NCBI RefSeq assembly: GCF_020023735.2
Contig: NZ_CP076444.2
Span: 759,501-823,500 of the forward strand
Origin: Mycoavidus sp. HKI
Lineage (GTDB): Bacteria; Pseudomonadota; Gammaproteobacteria; Burkholderiales; Burkholderiaceae
Length of the DNA: 64,000 nt
Direction: 5' to 3'
Under the pieces are notes generated by a model. That model saw nothing but the letters and a program-made list of their open reading frames with translations. It did no database searches and was not told where the DNA came from. Made by a program: the position numbers and the translations under genes. Positions 20,041 to 29,451 of this stretch are shown in pieces. Each line of letters begins with the position of its first letter. Within the stretch, counting starts at the first letter, position 1.

Positions 20041-21630
20041 ATGCAGATGCATGACAAAATTTTAATCCTTGACTTTGGTTCACAGTTTACTCAGCTGATC
20101 GCCCGCCGTGTGCGTGAGGCCCATGTATGTGCTGAGATTTACCCTTCTGATGTGGATGAGGCTTTCATTCGTGATTTTGCCCCGAAGGGCATTATTTTAT
20201 CGGGTGGTCCAAATTCAGTGACGGGTGCTGATACGCCACGCGCACCACAAGTTGTGTTTGAGCTTGGCGTACCCGTGCTGGGGATTTGCTATGGTATGCA
20301 GACCATGGCCGAGCAACTGGGTGGCAAGGTTGAGCATGGTCATGTGGGTGAATTTGGTTACGCCGAAATCTTAGCGCATGGTCATGCAAAATTCCTGCAC
20401 GGAATTGAAGATTTTCATACGGATGCAGGCCAGAGCGTGCTCAAAGTCTGGATGAGCCATGGCGATAAAGTGAGTGCAGTGCCGCCTGGCTTTACGCTGA
20501 TTGCGTCGACGGATGCGTGTCCAGTGGCAGCTATGGCGGATGACGCAAGGCGCTTTTACGGCGTTCAGTTTCATCCAGAAGTCACCCATACACTACAGGG
20601 TAAGGCTCTTCTGACACGTTTTGTGCATGAGGTATGTGGCGCGCGCGCAGATTGGATTATGGGCGACTATGTTGATGAAGCCGTCAAATCGATTCGTCAG
20701 CAGGTCGGCAACGAGCGGGTGATTTTAGCCATTTCAGGTGGCGTAGATTCCTCGGTGGCGGCAGCTTTGCTGCATAAGGCAATTGGTCCGCAGCTGACTT
20801 GCGTGTTTGTGGATCATGGGTTACTGCGACTTAATGAAGCAGAGCAGGTCATGGAAACTTTCGCTAATCATCTAGGGGTGAATGTTATCCATGTCGATGC
20901 AAGCGGCCCCTTCCTTGAGAAGCTTGCCGGCGTGGCCGACCCAGAGCAAAAGCGAAAAATTATTGGCGCGGAGTTTGTTGAGGTATTCCAGCACGAAGCA
21001 CGTAAGTTGGTCGATGCGAAATGGCTTGCGCAAGGTACAATCTATCCAGATGTCATCGAATCAGCAGGCAGCAATAAGCCAGGTGCCGCTAAAATTAAAA
21101 GTCATCACAATGTAGGTGGCTTACCAGAAACCTTGCATTTAAAGTTGCTTGAACCTTTGCGCGAACTGTTCAAAGATGAAGTGCGCGAATTAGGCATCGA
21201 ACTAGGTTTGCCGGCTGCGATGGTGTATCGTCATCCGTTCCCAGGCCCAGGCTTAGGGGTGCGGATTCTAGGCGAAGTTAAGCGCGAATATGCTGCTTTG
21301 CTGGCCCGTGCCGATGCGATCTTTATCGATGCGTTACGCAATACGATCGATCCGCACACAGGCAAGTCGTGGTATGAGCTTACCAGCCAGGCGTTTGCGG
21401 TTTTTCTGCCGGTTAAAAGTGTTGGCGTTATGGGCGATGCGCGCACCTATGAGTATGTGGTTGCGCTGCGCGCGGTGCAAACACAAGACTTTATGACCGC
21501 ACATTGGGCTCATCTGCCGCATGAGTTGTTAGGCCAGATCTCGAACCGGATCATCAATGAAGTGCGTGGCATTAATCGTGTGGTCTACGATATTTCAGGA
21601 AAGCCGCCTGCGACTATTGAATGGGAATGA
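20041..21630 (+). CDS. guaA: GMP synthase (glutamine-hydrolysing)
   Basis: GuaA aminates XMP to GMP using glutamine and ATP. The 529-residue protein has an N-terminal class I amidotransferase domain with the nucleophile in [15 protein letters not shown] and the HPEVTHT motif. The ATP-pyrophosphatase domain carries the SGGVDSS P-loop (about residue 230), and a C-terminal dimerisation domain ends in [11 protein letters not shown] at 20041 or 20047 may be used. A tyrosine-recombinase gene lies just downstream; the 3' end of guaA is a known target for genomic island integration. Confidence 0.98.
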   Translation: MQMHDKILILDFGSQFTQLIARRVREAHVCAEIYPSDVDEAFIRDFAPKGIILSGGPNSVTGADTPRAPQVVFELGVPVLGICYGMQTMAEQLGGKVEHGHVGEFGYAEILAHGHAKFLHGIEDFHTDAGQSVLKVWMSHGDKVSAVPPGFTLIASTDACPVAAMADDARRFYGVQFHPEVTHTLQGKALLTRFVHEVCGARADWIMGDYVDEAVKSIRQQVGNERVILAISGGVDSSVAAALLHKAIGPQLTCVFVDHGLLRLNEAEQVMETFANHLGVNVIHVDASGPFLEKLAGVADPEQKRKIIGAEFVEVFQHEARKLVDAKWLAQGTIYPDVIESAGSNKPGAAKIKSHHNVGGLPETLHLKLLEPLRELFKDEVRELGIELGLPAAMVYRHPFPGPGLGVRILGEVKREYAALLARADAIFIDALRNTIDPHTGKSWYELTSQAFAVFLPVKSVGVMGDARTYEYVVALRAVQTQDFMTAHWAHLPHELLGQISNRIINEVRGINRVVYDISGKPPATIEWE

Positions 21631-21679
21631 TTTGATGTCCGGCAAAGGCTGGCACTGAGCAGCATGAAATACCCCGCAA

Positions 21680-21703
21680 ACCCGCATCACTGCGGGTTTT
21701 TTT
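21680..21703 (+). terminator. Rho-independent terminator of the guaBA operon
   Basis: A perfect 7-bp GC-rich stem (ACCCGCA / TGCGGGT) with loop TCAC is followed by six T. Confidence 0.85.
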
Positions 21704-21955
21704 ACGTCTGCGTCTAGCATTTTCTGGCATAACGTAGCAGCTTCAAGCATGATTTTTTCATGGTATTAAACATGGTATTAATTGGGACGGTGCCATGACC
21801 AATGCTTGATACCATGCCACGATTTTTCAGTGGATCATGGTATCAAAATCAATAAAACCCTTTATTTATAAGGGTTTGAAGGGTGAAAAAGCAGATATTT
21901 GAATTATGGTATTTTTAACCAGAATAAGCATGAAAATCATGCTTAACGTACCATA
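21704..21955. other. Repeat-rich region between guaA and the integrase, possible attachment/arm region
   Basis: The 250 bp carry several copies of ATGGTAT(C/T)A in both orientations and an imperfect 34-bp direct repeat (21848-21881 versus 21958-21991, built around AATCAATAAAACCCTTTATT). They also contain a palindrome AAGCATGAAAATCATGCTT (near 21926-21944). Such arrays are expected for recombinase arm sites next to a tyrosine integrase; the assignment is inferred from position. Confidence 0.4.
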
Positions 21956-23174
21956 TTGAAATCAATCAAAGCCTTTATTCATAAGGATTTGAGCGGCGAT
22001 CATGGTATCGTGAATTCTAATATGATAGATACTATGTTGACTGATACCAAGCTGCGTAATCTCAAACCAAAGGACAAGCTCTACAAGGTGAACGACCGCG
22101 ATGGCCTTTATGTGGCTGTCATCTCTACCGGTTCGATTTCATTCCGGTACAACTATTTGATCAACGGCAGACAGGAGACTATTACTTTTGGGTGCTACGG
22201 CGTCGGCGGCCTCACCCTAGCGGAGGCCAGAGAGCAATTGAGTGAGGCCAAGAAGATGGTCAATGCCGGGAAGTCACCGGCCAAGGAAAAGGCACGGAAC
22301 AAAGCCCGAATCAAGGGTGTCGAGACGTTCGGTGCCTGGGCTGAAAAGTGGCTGCGTGGCTGCCAGATGGCTGACTCCACTCGTGATATGCGCCGAGCAA
22401 CCTATGAACGCGAGTTGAAGCCCAAGTTTGGTAACCTGAAGCTGGTTGAAATTACTGACGAGAATTTACGAGCGCAGACTGATGCCATTGTGGCGCGCGG
22501 CGCGCCGGCCACAGCAGTACATGTCCGCGAGGTGGTGTTGATGGTTTATCGATGGGCCATTGAGCGAGGCCAGAAGGTCGAAAATCCGGCGGAAAAGGTA
22601 TCTCCGGCCACCATTGCCAGGTTCGAGCCACGCGACCGGGCACTGACGCCAGAAGAGATAGAGTTGATGTATCAGTACATCGAACGTATTGGCACGACGC
22701 CATCAATACGGGCGGCTGCTGCTGACAATGGTTCGTAAGAGCGAACTGACTAACGCCACGTGGAGCGAAATTAATTTCAGTGGGGCGATTTGGACAATAC
22801 CTAAAGAGCGCATGAAGCGGCGCAACCCGCACCTAGTATTCCTGTCCAGGCAGGTGTTGGACATTTTGATCGCACTAAAAACTTTCGCGGGTGGGTCTGA
22901 CTATGTGTTGCCGTCACGGTACGATTCAAGCCAACCGATGAGTAGTGCGACGCTGAATCAGGTGCTGACGCTGACGTACAAGCTAGCGCAGAAAGAGGGG
23001 AGGTGCCTCGCCAAGTTCGGGCCGCACGATCTGCGCAGAACTGCTAGTACGTTGCTGCACGAGGCTGGGTACAACAGCGATTGGATCGAAAAGAGCCTCG
23101 CGCATGAGCAAAAAGGCGTGAGAGCTGTTTACAATAAGGCAGAGTACCGAGAGCAGCGTGCAAGATTGGGCTGA
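21956..23174 (+). pseudogene. P4-type tyrosine recombinase/integrase, frameshifted
   Basis: Two overlapping frames together make one phage-type integrase of about 400 residues. The first (to 22738) has the DUF4102 N-terminal domain (DTKLRNLKPKDKLYKVNDRD) and the SAM-like core-binding domain. The second (from about 22720) carries the catalytic domain: the first arginine in MVRKSEL, HDLRRTAST as the H-x-x-R box, and the nucleophilic tyrosine in VYNKAEYREQR. A one-base change at about 22705-22725 (within a GCGGCTGCTGCTG run) separates them. Programmed frameshifting is not excluded, but decay is more likely. The gene lies behind guaA, a common integration site. Confidence 0.85.
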
Positions 23175-23202
23175 TATGATTGACGAGTGGACGCTCAAGC
23201 GG

Positions 23203-23389
23203 TCACGGCCATCGGAATGCGGCCGGACGCATGGGCTTGCCGCCTGACGACTTTCGTGTTTTGATCCATTCATCGATCTCGGCTAAGTCTCAGGCGACCT
23301 TTCGGGGTGAAAGTACGATTCGGCGCGGGAATTCCCCGTGCTGCTCCATATCGAAGATCGTGCGCTCTGACAACGGGACTTTCTTCAAC
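23203..23389 (-). pseudogene. AlpA-family regulator/excisionase, truncated and with an internal stop
   Basis: The minus strand reads LKKVPLSERTIFDMEQHGEF, then PRRIVLSPRKVA, a TGA, then DLAEIDEWIKTRKSS. This is the AlpA helix-turn-helix family, in which the stop replaces the conserved tryptophan (TGG to TGA). The 5' end is cut off by the IS481 terminal repeat at 23390. AlpA proteins control integrase expression or act as excisionases in P4-like islands, fitting the integrase next door. Both genes are dead, so the element is presumably fixed. Confidence 0.75.
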
Positions 23390-23581
23390 TGTACGATTTA
23401 CATACATCGTTTCACTTTTCTGAAAACCATTTTTAATGTTTTTTAGGGTAAAAATGAGTGAGATGATTAGTTCAGTAGGGTTATTGCAAAGTAAGAACGC
23501 CATGAACCCCAGACTTGTGGCTTGAAGTTGGAGTCCTCATACTTTCTCACATCTAAATTCAGATGGAGCAATAGAACAAAG

Positions 23582-23905
23582 ATGAGATTGGGAGAAAAAT
23601 TTTGGTCAGCCCATTTGGAGGCAGCCAAACACAAAGGTAGCTCATTGAGTAGCTATGCGAAGCGGCATGGTGTATCTGTGAAAGGCCTATATTATTGGCA
23701 GAACAAATTAAAGGCGACAGATGAAAGTATCGAATCGAGGCAGGCAAGCAAATTTGTAGCGCTGCGGGTGAGGGAGGCGGTTGACGAGCCACGCGCTTGC
23801 GGTTGCAGCTTAGTATTGCCCTCAGGAATGCGGCTAGAGCTATCTGACCTGCCGTCGCCAGAATGGCTGGTGGCCCTTGGTCGTGCGGCGCAAGGAGAGC
23901 ACTGA
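23582..23905 (+). CDS. tnpA: IS66 family accessory protein TnpA (copy 1)
   Basis: A 107-residue IS66 Orf1 protein starting at ATG 23582 (MRLGEKFWSAHLEAAKHKGS), with a helix-turn-helix (SSYAKRHGVSVKGLYYWQNK) and a C-terminal VLPSGMRLEL segment. A longer frame from TTG 23522 is possible but unlikely. Its TGA overlaps the tnpB ATG (TGATG), indicating translational coupling. It differs from copy 2 by one residue (Ile for Val in the DES-x-ESR segment). Confidence 0.88.
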   Translation: MRLGEKFWSAHLEAAKHKGSSLSSYAKRHGVSVKGLYYWQNKLKATDESIESRQASKFVALRVREAVDEPRACGCSLVLPSGMRLELSDLPSPEWLVALGRAAQGEH

Positions 23906-24261
23906 TGCATCCGGGCTGTGAGATTGAGCAGGTTTACTTGTGCCAGGAGCCAGTTGATTTTAGGAAAGCGATCAACGGCTTGAGTGCGCTGGTCGAGCAA
24001 GAATTGGGACTAAACCCGTTCGGCAGTGCACTGTATGTTTTTATCAATCGCCAGCGCAATAAGCTCAAGGTATTGTACTGGCATCGCAATGGTTTTTGCC
24101 TGTGGCTCAAGCGCCTTGAATCGGAGAAATTTGCCTGGCCTAAGGGTGCCCAAGAGGCCACGCAGACGTTGAGCTTACAGGAATTTGAATGGCTTCTGGA
24201 AGGGTTTGATTTATGGAGAAACAAACCGCATAAAACACTGTATTTTAATACTGTTTCATAG
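23905..24261 (+). CDS. tnpB: IS66 family accessory protein TnpB (copy 1)
   Basis: A 118-residue IS66 Orf2 protein. I chose ATG 23905 because it overlaps the tnpA stop and has AAGGAGAG upstream. Typical motifs are VDFRKAINGLSALV, LFVFINRQRNKLKVLYW (here LYVF) and GFCLWLKRLE. TnpB is needed for IS66 transposition, but its mechanism is unknown. Confidence 0.92.
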   Translation: MHPGCEIEQVYLCQEPVDFRKAINGLSALVEQELGLNPFGSALYVFINRQRNKLKVLYWHRNGFCLWLKRLESEKFAWPKGAQEATQTLSLQEFEWLLEGFDLWRNKPHKTLYFNTVS

Positions 24262-24267
24262 AGAGAT

Positions 24268-25974
24268 TTGATAAAATATGGCATGTTTGAAAGTGCCGAA
24301 AAAGAATTCATTTTACCCATAGACTTCGCTCTGCCAGAGGTCACGCTACCGGCCGTTTTGTCAACCGATGTGGCTGCGCTCACAGCGCTGTTGCATACGC
24401 AACAGCAAGCGTATGAGGCGTCCCAGATGGCAGCACGCAATGTGATCAGTCAGGCACGCGACGAGATCAGTCAGGCACACAACGAGATTAGCCAAGCACA
24501 CAATGAGATCAGCCAAGCACGCGATGAGATTAGGCGCCTGATCGAACAAATTATACTGGCGCGGCGGCGCCAGTTTGGCCCGAGTTCAGAGCAGATGAGT
24601 GGCCAGGGCCGTTTGTTCGATGAAGCGGAAGTATTGGCCGAAGCCACAACCGAGGTAGAGGATATCGCACCACTGGCCCCCAAGTCGGAAGGCCAAGAGA
24701 AACCTGCGCGCGGCAAGCGGAGCCCATTACCAGCAGAGTTGAAACGAGTTGAGATCGTGTACGATGTTCCCGAAGCCGAACGCACCTGTGCCTGTGGGAC
24801 ACCGATGGTGGTCATCGGACAGGATGTGAGCGAGCAACTCGACATCGTGCCCATGCAGATACGTGTACTACGCCACATTCGTATGCGCTATGGCTGCCCC
24901 AGCAGTGTTCATGCTCCAGTCACAGCACCATTGCCGCCGCAGCCTCTGCCTAAGAGTAACGCGAGCGCCAACTTCCTGGCCATGCTGTTGACGGTTAAGT
25001 TCGTCGATGGCTTGCCTCTCACCCGTTTCGCCAAGGTACTGGATCGCCACGGCATGTCCGTGCCCACCCAGACATTGGCGCGCTGGGTAATCAGCTGTGG
25101 TTCTGTGTTGCAGCCCTTGCACAATCTGATACGCGACACCTTGCTTGAGAGCTCTGTGCTGCATATCGATGAAACGGTGGTGCAAGTGCTTAAAGAGCCG
25201 AACAAAACGCCTACCTCCAATTCGTATATGTGGGTACAAACCGGCGGACCGCCAGGCAAACCGGTTGTCATTTACGACTATGATCCTAGCCGTGGCAGGG
25301 AGGTGCCCGTGCGCTTATTGCACGACTATCGCGGTTATCTGATGACCGACGGATATGATGCATATAACAAATTAACTGAGATCGAGGGCATCGAGCATCT
25401 CATGTGCTGGGCACACGTGAGACGGCGCTACATCGAGGCGGTCAATGTTCAGCCCAAAGGCAAGAGTGGGCATGCCGACGAGGCTATCAAGATGATAAGA
25501 CAGTTATACCGCATCGAACGTGATCATAAAGACGCCGACGACGAAGCACGCCTGAAGGCGCGCAAGAAGCTGAGCATACCGATCCTGGATAAACTGTACG
25601 CTTGGATGGAAAAGTTGCGGCCTGGCGTTACGCCGAAAAGCGCTCTTGGTGGAGCACTGAAGTATATGCACGATAACTGGAGCATGCTCAAGCGCTATAC
25701 CGAGCGCGGCGATCTGCCGATCGATAACAACCGCTGTGAGAATGCGATCCGCCCGTTTGTGATCGGCCGCAAGGCGTGGCTATTCAGTAATACGACAGCC
25801 GGCGCTCATGCTAGCGCCGTCATTTACTCGCTGGTCGAAACAGCTAAGGCCAATGGCCTGGAGCCCTACACCTGGTTGCGTTGTGCTCTGCGTGACTTGC
25901 CAGCAGCAAAGACCGTCGAGGAGGTTGAGGCGCTGTTGCCTTGGAATTTTAATACCGTGCCCAATATCAATTAG
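24268..25974 (+). CDS. tnpC: IS66 family transposase TnpC (copy 1)
   Basis: The 568-residue DDE transposase has an N-terminal coiled region with four near-identical heptad-like units (ISQARDEISQAHNEIS, residues about 53-85) and a zinc-finger-like segment (TCACGTPMVVIG). The DDE domain follows with HIDETVVQV, MTDGYDAYN and LPIDNNRCENAIRPF. The TTG start at 24268 is 6 bp after tnpB; ATG 24283 is an alternative. The last 70 residues differ from copy 2 although the rest is identical. Confidence 0.9.
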   Translation: MIKYGMFESAEKEFILPIDFALPEVTLPAVLSTDVAALTALLHTQQQAYEASQMAARNVISQARDEISQAHNEISQAHNEISQARDEIRRLIEQIILARRRQFGPSSEQMSGQGRLFDEAEVLAEATTEVEDIAPLAPKSEGQEKPARGKRSPLPAELKRVEIVYDVPEAERTCACGTPMVVIGQDVSEQLDIVPMQIRVLRHIRMRYGCPSSVHAPVTAPLPPQPLPKSNASANFLAMLLTVKFVDGLPLTRFAKVLDRHGMSVPTQTLARWVISCGSVLQPLHNLIRDTLLESSVLHIDETVVQVLKEPNKTPTSNSYMWVQTGGPPGKPVVIYDYDPSRGREVPVRLLHDYRGYLMTDGYDAYNKLTEIEGIEHLMCWAHVRRRYIEAVNVQPKGKSGHADEAIKMIRQLYRIERDHKDADDEARLKARKKLSIPILDKLYAWMEKLRPGVTPKSALGGALKYMHDNWSMLKRYTERGDLPIDNNRCENAIRPFVIGRKAWLFSNTTAGAHASAVIYSLVETAKANGLEPYTWLRCALRDLPAAKTVEEVEALLPWNFNTVPNIN

Positions 25975-26127
25975 CTCGCGTTTATTCCCATAGAATTTGG
26001 CTACCCCTACATGGGACGGCTGGAATTCTGTTTCCATCTCTATGTTCGCTCCATCAATATTTAGATCAGGGCAAGTATGAGTATTACTGCTTAAAGCCAC
26101 AAGTCTGGGGTTCATGGAGTTCTTACA

Positions 26128-27090
26128 TTGCAAATCCATAGCAGCGATAGCTAAATCGACTTTCCAATTGCTATAACGGATGCGTTCTTTGCGTAAGTCA
26201 TAAGCAGAAGTAATGTCTTCAGAAAGCGGGATCTGTGCGCCTACTTCTGCAAGCTTGCCAACGGGAGTCTTTCCAGAAAGAGAGCCGTGTGGGCGTCGCC
26301 AATTGTATTCAAACTGCCATTCTTCAATACGCTGATCAATGCCTTGTTCTTTATGTGAATAGCGTGACCAAAACTCAATTTTATCGGTGAGTTGAGAACG
26401 CTCGACTTTGCCATTGAGATGGGGTGAACGAGGTGGAATTGGACGAAATTTAATGCAATTGCTCATCAAATATCTTTGTACGCTTTCAGCGAAAAATTCG
26501 GTTCCACGATCCGTTTGAATCCGTTGAATCGGAAAGGGCATTTCTTCTATCACGCGATCAAGGAAAAGCAAGGTGTGGCGGGCATCGCGGCGTGGATGAA
26601 CTGCCAACACGCGAAATCGCGAACAGTCATCCACCGCCGTATATTGATACACCCCTGGTGCGACTTTCATGGTGTCTATTTGTACGCGTTCACCTGGAAT
26701 GAGAAGACTATATCGCTTAGACGGAATTGACCGTTTGGGTTTGACCAGCGGATTGACTTTTGCCGCGACCAAAACTTTATGAATGGTCCGCAGTGACAAT
26801 TCTTTTTGTTCATATAGACGAAGTTCATTTTGTATGCGGCGTGCGCCCTTATTCTCACCACGCATACGCAAAATATTGTCCTGGTCAGTCTGCGTGACCT
26901 TGCGATTAGGGCTGTGGTGTGGACGGCGGCTCATTGAATCCAGGCCCACTTCGCCCTCTTGTTGATAGCGTTTAACCCACTTGCGTAATGTCGGCCGGGA
27001 GATGCCACAACGTCGACATACCACGCCTGCATCTCCCAGCTCTTCGTATAGTTTGACCCATTTAAGTCGACAGCGTATTTGTGCGTTCAT
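26128..27090 (-). CDS. IS481-family-like transposase (stop codon displaced by IS66)
   Basis: An integrase-core transposase of 320 residues in its original form. It has an N-terminal helix-turn-helix (VCRRCGISRPTLRKWVKRYQ), then the DDE core with D in VQIDTMKVAPG, D in IQTDRGTEFF and E in HLNGKVERSQ. The original end was Leu-Gln-TAA: joining the sequences on both sides of the nested IS66 restores CAATAA. With IS66 present the frame runs on for about 117 codons antisense through IS66 to 25780; that tail is an artefact of the insertion. The start has an AGGCGG ribosome site inside the element. Confidence 0.85.
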
Positions 27091-27129
27091 CCGCCTATTT
27101 TAATTGAAACGATATATGTAAATCGCACA

Positions 27130-27852
27130 GCTAATCTGGTCGAGCTCAATGACTGGCTGGCTATACGCTGCCGAGAACTCGCTCAACGCAAACACCCCTG
27201 CCATGCTGAGCGCACCATCAGCGAATGTTTCCAAGAAGAGCAACGATTGTTACGCCCAATCGTCGCACCGTTTGATGGTTACGTTGAACAGATGATGCGA
27301 GTCTCAAACACCAGCTTAGTGCGCGTGGATAGAAATCGTTATAGTGTGCCGGCCCGCTTTGCGGGACAAGCCGTGTCCGTACGTATGAGCGCTAACCAAA
27401 TCCAGGTGGTGGCCCAGGCTCAGGTCGTTGCGGCTCACCGGCGAGTCTTTGGGCGTGACCAACTTATCTGCGATCCTTGGCATTATCTGCCTGTATTAGA
27501 GAGGAAACCCGGTGCTTTACGCAATGGTGCACCTTTTGTTGAGTGGGATTTACCGCTTCCCATTCAAGCGGTACGGAAATGCCTTCTGAAGCGCCCTCAG
27601 GGGGATCGTGCCTTTGTAGAACTGCTCCTGTTGGCTGAGAAAGTTGACCTGGATGCCTTAACCGTGGCGTGTGAATGTGCTTTGGAAGCGGGTACAGTGA
27701 CGGCCCCCGTGATTATGAACGAAATGCGCAGACTGACCGACCCAAGCCCACCCACTCCGCTTGAATGGCCCGATGGTATCGCCTTAACGCTAGAACCCCT
27801 AGCAGATTGCCATCGCTATGACCACCTGCTCGGAGAAACCCATGCCCACTGA
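27130..27852 (+). pseudogene. istA: IS21 transposase IstA, 5'-truncated
   Basis: About 240 C-terminal codons of IstA are left, from LVELNDWLAIRCRELAQRKH onward, including SLVRVDRNRYSVPARFAG, the beta-barrel segment after the catalytic core. The DDE core and helix-turn-helix are missing because the sequence is cut by the IS481 terminal repeat. It overlaps the istB start as in intact IS21 elements. Confidence 0.85.
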
Positions 27853-28588
27853 CATCCACGCCACTCTTACGGCATTGCAACTGCATGGAATGGCCACGGC
27901 CTGGAGCGAATTACAAGCCGAAAAGCCAAAGCTCGTTAACCGCCCTGAAATTTGGATAGAACGCCTGATCGCCGCTGAGCAAACAGATCGAGCATTACGC
28001 CGTTTACGCTATCAGCTTAAAGCCGCGCGCTTTCCTATCCATCGAGATTTACTCAGCTTCAATTGGCAAGAAACGCCTCTGTCACAAGTTGTCATCGAGC
28101 AACTCGCCAGTGCCGACTTCACCGATACCGCACATAACTTGATTCTCGTGGGCGGCTGTGGAACCGGCAAAACTCATCTTGCCACTGCTCTGGGCGTGGC
28201 CACCATTCATGCCGGAAAACGTGTCCGTTTCTTCAATGGCGTCGAATTGGTCAACGCTCTCGAACACGAAAAGCAATTCGGTAAAACAGGCAACCTAGCC
28301 AAACGCCTTACACAGATTGACGCCCTCATCATTGACGAACTCGGCTATTTGCCTTTCCCTGCCTCCAGTGGCGCACTGCTATTCCAGCTCATCGGACAGC
28401 TTTATGAGAAAACCTCTTTAATTATCACTACCAATCTCTCATTTAGCGAATGGGTACAGGTCTTCGGAGACGCAAAAATGACCACCGCTTTGTTGGACCG
28501 GATTACACATCATTGCCATATCCTTGAAACTGGCAATCAATCTTACCGTTTCAAACATCGAAATATCTCCTCTCATTTAGTGCCTTAA
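27842..28588 (+). CDS. istB: IS21 helper ATPase IstB
   Basis: An AAA+ ATPase of 248 residues from ATG 27842, overlapping the istA stop by 11 bp. It has Walker A ([16 protein letters not shown]), Walker B ([12 protein letters not shown]) and the IstB signature [17 protein letters not shown]. The gene is intact, but its IstA partner is truncated, so it can only act in trans with another IS21 of the same type; the IstB at 55752 is from a different subgroup. Confidence 0.92.
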   Translation: MPTDIHATLTALQLHGMATAWSELQAEKPKLVNRPEIWIERLIAAEQTDRALRRLRYQLKAARFPIHRDLLSFNWQETPLSQVVIEQLASADFTDTAHNLILVGGCGTGKTHLATALGVATIHAGKRVRFFNGVELVNALEHEKQFGKTGNLAKRLTQIDALIIDELGYLPFPASSGALLFQLIGQLYEKTSLIITTNLSFSEWVQVFGDAKMTTALLDRITHHCHILETGNQSYRFKHRNISSHLVP

Positions 28589-28646
28589 CTGGAAACTTTT
28601 CGGCGCTGTTTACTGGCAAATTTTGGACGCTGTTTGACAGCCGTCT

Positions 28647-28880
28647 ATGTTACGCAAGCTGATGCTGCCAATTTTGGCGTTAACGTTGGTTTCGTGCGCC
28701 ACTACAACGCCGCTTTTACCGGCGAGCCTGCCGGACCTTCCGCCAAGTCTGACCGAGAACCCGCCAACATTTCGCTTGCTGAAATTGCGAAAACCCATGC
28801 CCACAACATTAGCGCCTGCTTGCAGTGGCGCGAACAGACGCTTGGATTAAGGGCATTCTATCAACAGTTGCAGCAAACGC
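28647..28880 (+). pseudogene. Rz1-like phage lysis lipoprotein remnant
   Basis: The frame from ATG 28647 gives a small lipoprotein, MLRKLMLPILALTLVSCATT, with lipobox LVSC and a proline-rich stretch (LLPASLPDLPPSLTENPPTF), the appearance of outer-membrane spanin subunits (Rz1/LysC) of phages. A second frame continues the probable C-terminus (LAEIAKTHAHNISACLQWRE), so a frameshift near 28765 is likely. No endolysin or holin is nearby, so this is prophage debris. Confidence 0.5.
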
Positions 28881-28915
28881 AGCAATCCACTATAGCAGAG
28901 GATCAGCGCTCCACT

Positions 28916-29449
28916 TCAAGCTGGCAAAATAGCACCCGTTGAAATTGAGATATTTATAACTTTCCCTGTAAACATTTCGGTCAGTGAAAGTATCCCCTGT
29001 TCATCATTAATAACCCAATCTGTAACAATGCCTGTGGAAACATCCCATACCTCTGTCAATTCTCTCGTAACAACTTGCGCACCTATTTCATGAATAATGC
29101 AAAGATTTCCATTTTTCAATAGGAGCAGGTCAAAAAAGACTCCATTTAGTCGAAATAGTCGGTTTTCGATAGTTGAAGATGGTTGGATAATGGAGACCGC
29201 TGCTATGTAAGAATCAAATCCTACATACACAGTTTGATAACTTTCGACGAGTAGCGCTTTAGGTGTAACCCCTCTGCTTGCAACTGCTATACCCAGCCCA
29301 AAATCAAGCTCATTTGAGTCAGATTCAAGTGAACGGCATTCATAAATTGCTTCGTGATTGGAACCGAGGATTAGCCACTTTTTATATTTATCCTGGAACC
29401 AATATTTCATTTCTCTTACAGAATCATAGCTCTCAGTAAACGTGATCAT
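28916..29449 (-). CDS. Putative immunity protein of the CdiA-like toxin
   Basis: This 177-residue acidic-to-neutral protein has no recognised domain and no signal peptide. The case for an immunity role is context. Its ATG lies 2 bp after the stop of the CdiA-like gene, its ribosome site (GGGAG) is inside the last toxin codons, and toxin-then-immunity is the standard order of contact-dependent inhibition loci. The sequence is rich in beta-strand-like segments (LDLLLLKNGNLCIIHEIGAQ, TGIVTDWVINDEQGILSLTE). Family assignment remains open. Confidence 0.65.
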   Translation of the reverse strand: MITFTESYDSVREMKYWFQDKYKKWLILGSNHEAIYECRSLESDSNELDFGLGIAVASRGVTPKALLVESYQTVYVGFDSYIAAVSIIQPSSTIENRLFRLNGVFFDLLLLKNGNLCIIHEIGAQVVTRELTEVWDVSTGIVTDWVINDEQGILSLTEMFTGKVINISISTGAILPA

Positions 29450-29451
29450 TA

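Larger units (their letters stand above)
23491..26126 (+). mobile_element. IS66-family insertion sequence, copy 1, with 8-bp target duplication
   Basis: The element starts GTAAGAACGCCATGAACCCC and ends with the inverted repeat (one mismatch in the first 20 bases). It is flanked by a perfect 8-bp direct repeat ATTGCAAA (23483-23490 and 26127-26134), the duplication length typical of IS66. It contains tnpA, tnpB and tnpC in order. It landed on the stop codon of the IS481 transposase. It is nearly identical to 49998-52259. Confidence 0.92.
23390..27129 (-). mobile_element. IS481-family-like insertion sequence interrupted by an IS66 element
   Basis: Terminal inverted repeats are TGTACGATTTACATACATCG (23390 onward) and its near-complement ending at 27129 (24 bp, two mismatches). 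Removing the nested IS66 and one copy of its target duplication leaves about 1.1 kb, normal for IS481. The flanks do not share a target duplication: one side is alpA, the other an IS21 transposase gene. A deletion or recombination has therefore occurred at this element. Confidence 0.8.
27130..28639 (+). mobile_element. IS21-family element remnant, left part lost
   Basis: The remnant contains the 3' half of istA, an intact istB, and the right terminus TTTTGGACGCTGTTTGACA (28621-28639), a partial repeat of which (TTTCGGCGCTGTTTACTGGC) occurs at 28598-28617 as expected for the multiple terminal repeats of IS21. The left half is replaced by the IS481 end at 27129. Confidence 0.8.

Noticed and set aside
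25780..26126. C-terminal extension of the IS481 transposase as a real domain
   Set aside because: It is antisense IS66 sequence; the original stop codon is restored when the IS66 with its 8-bp duplication is removed.
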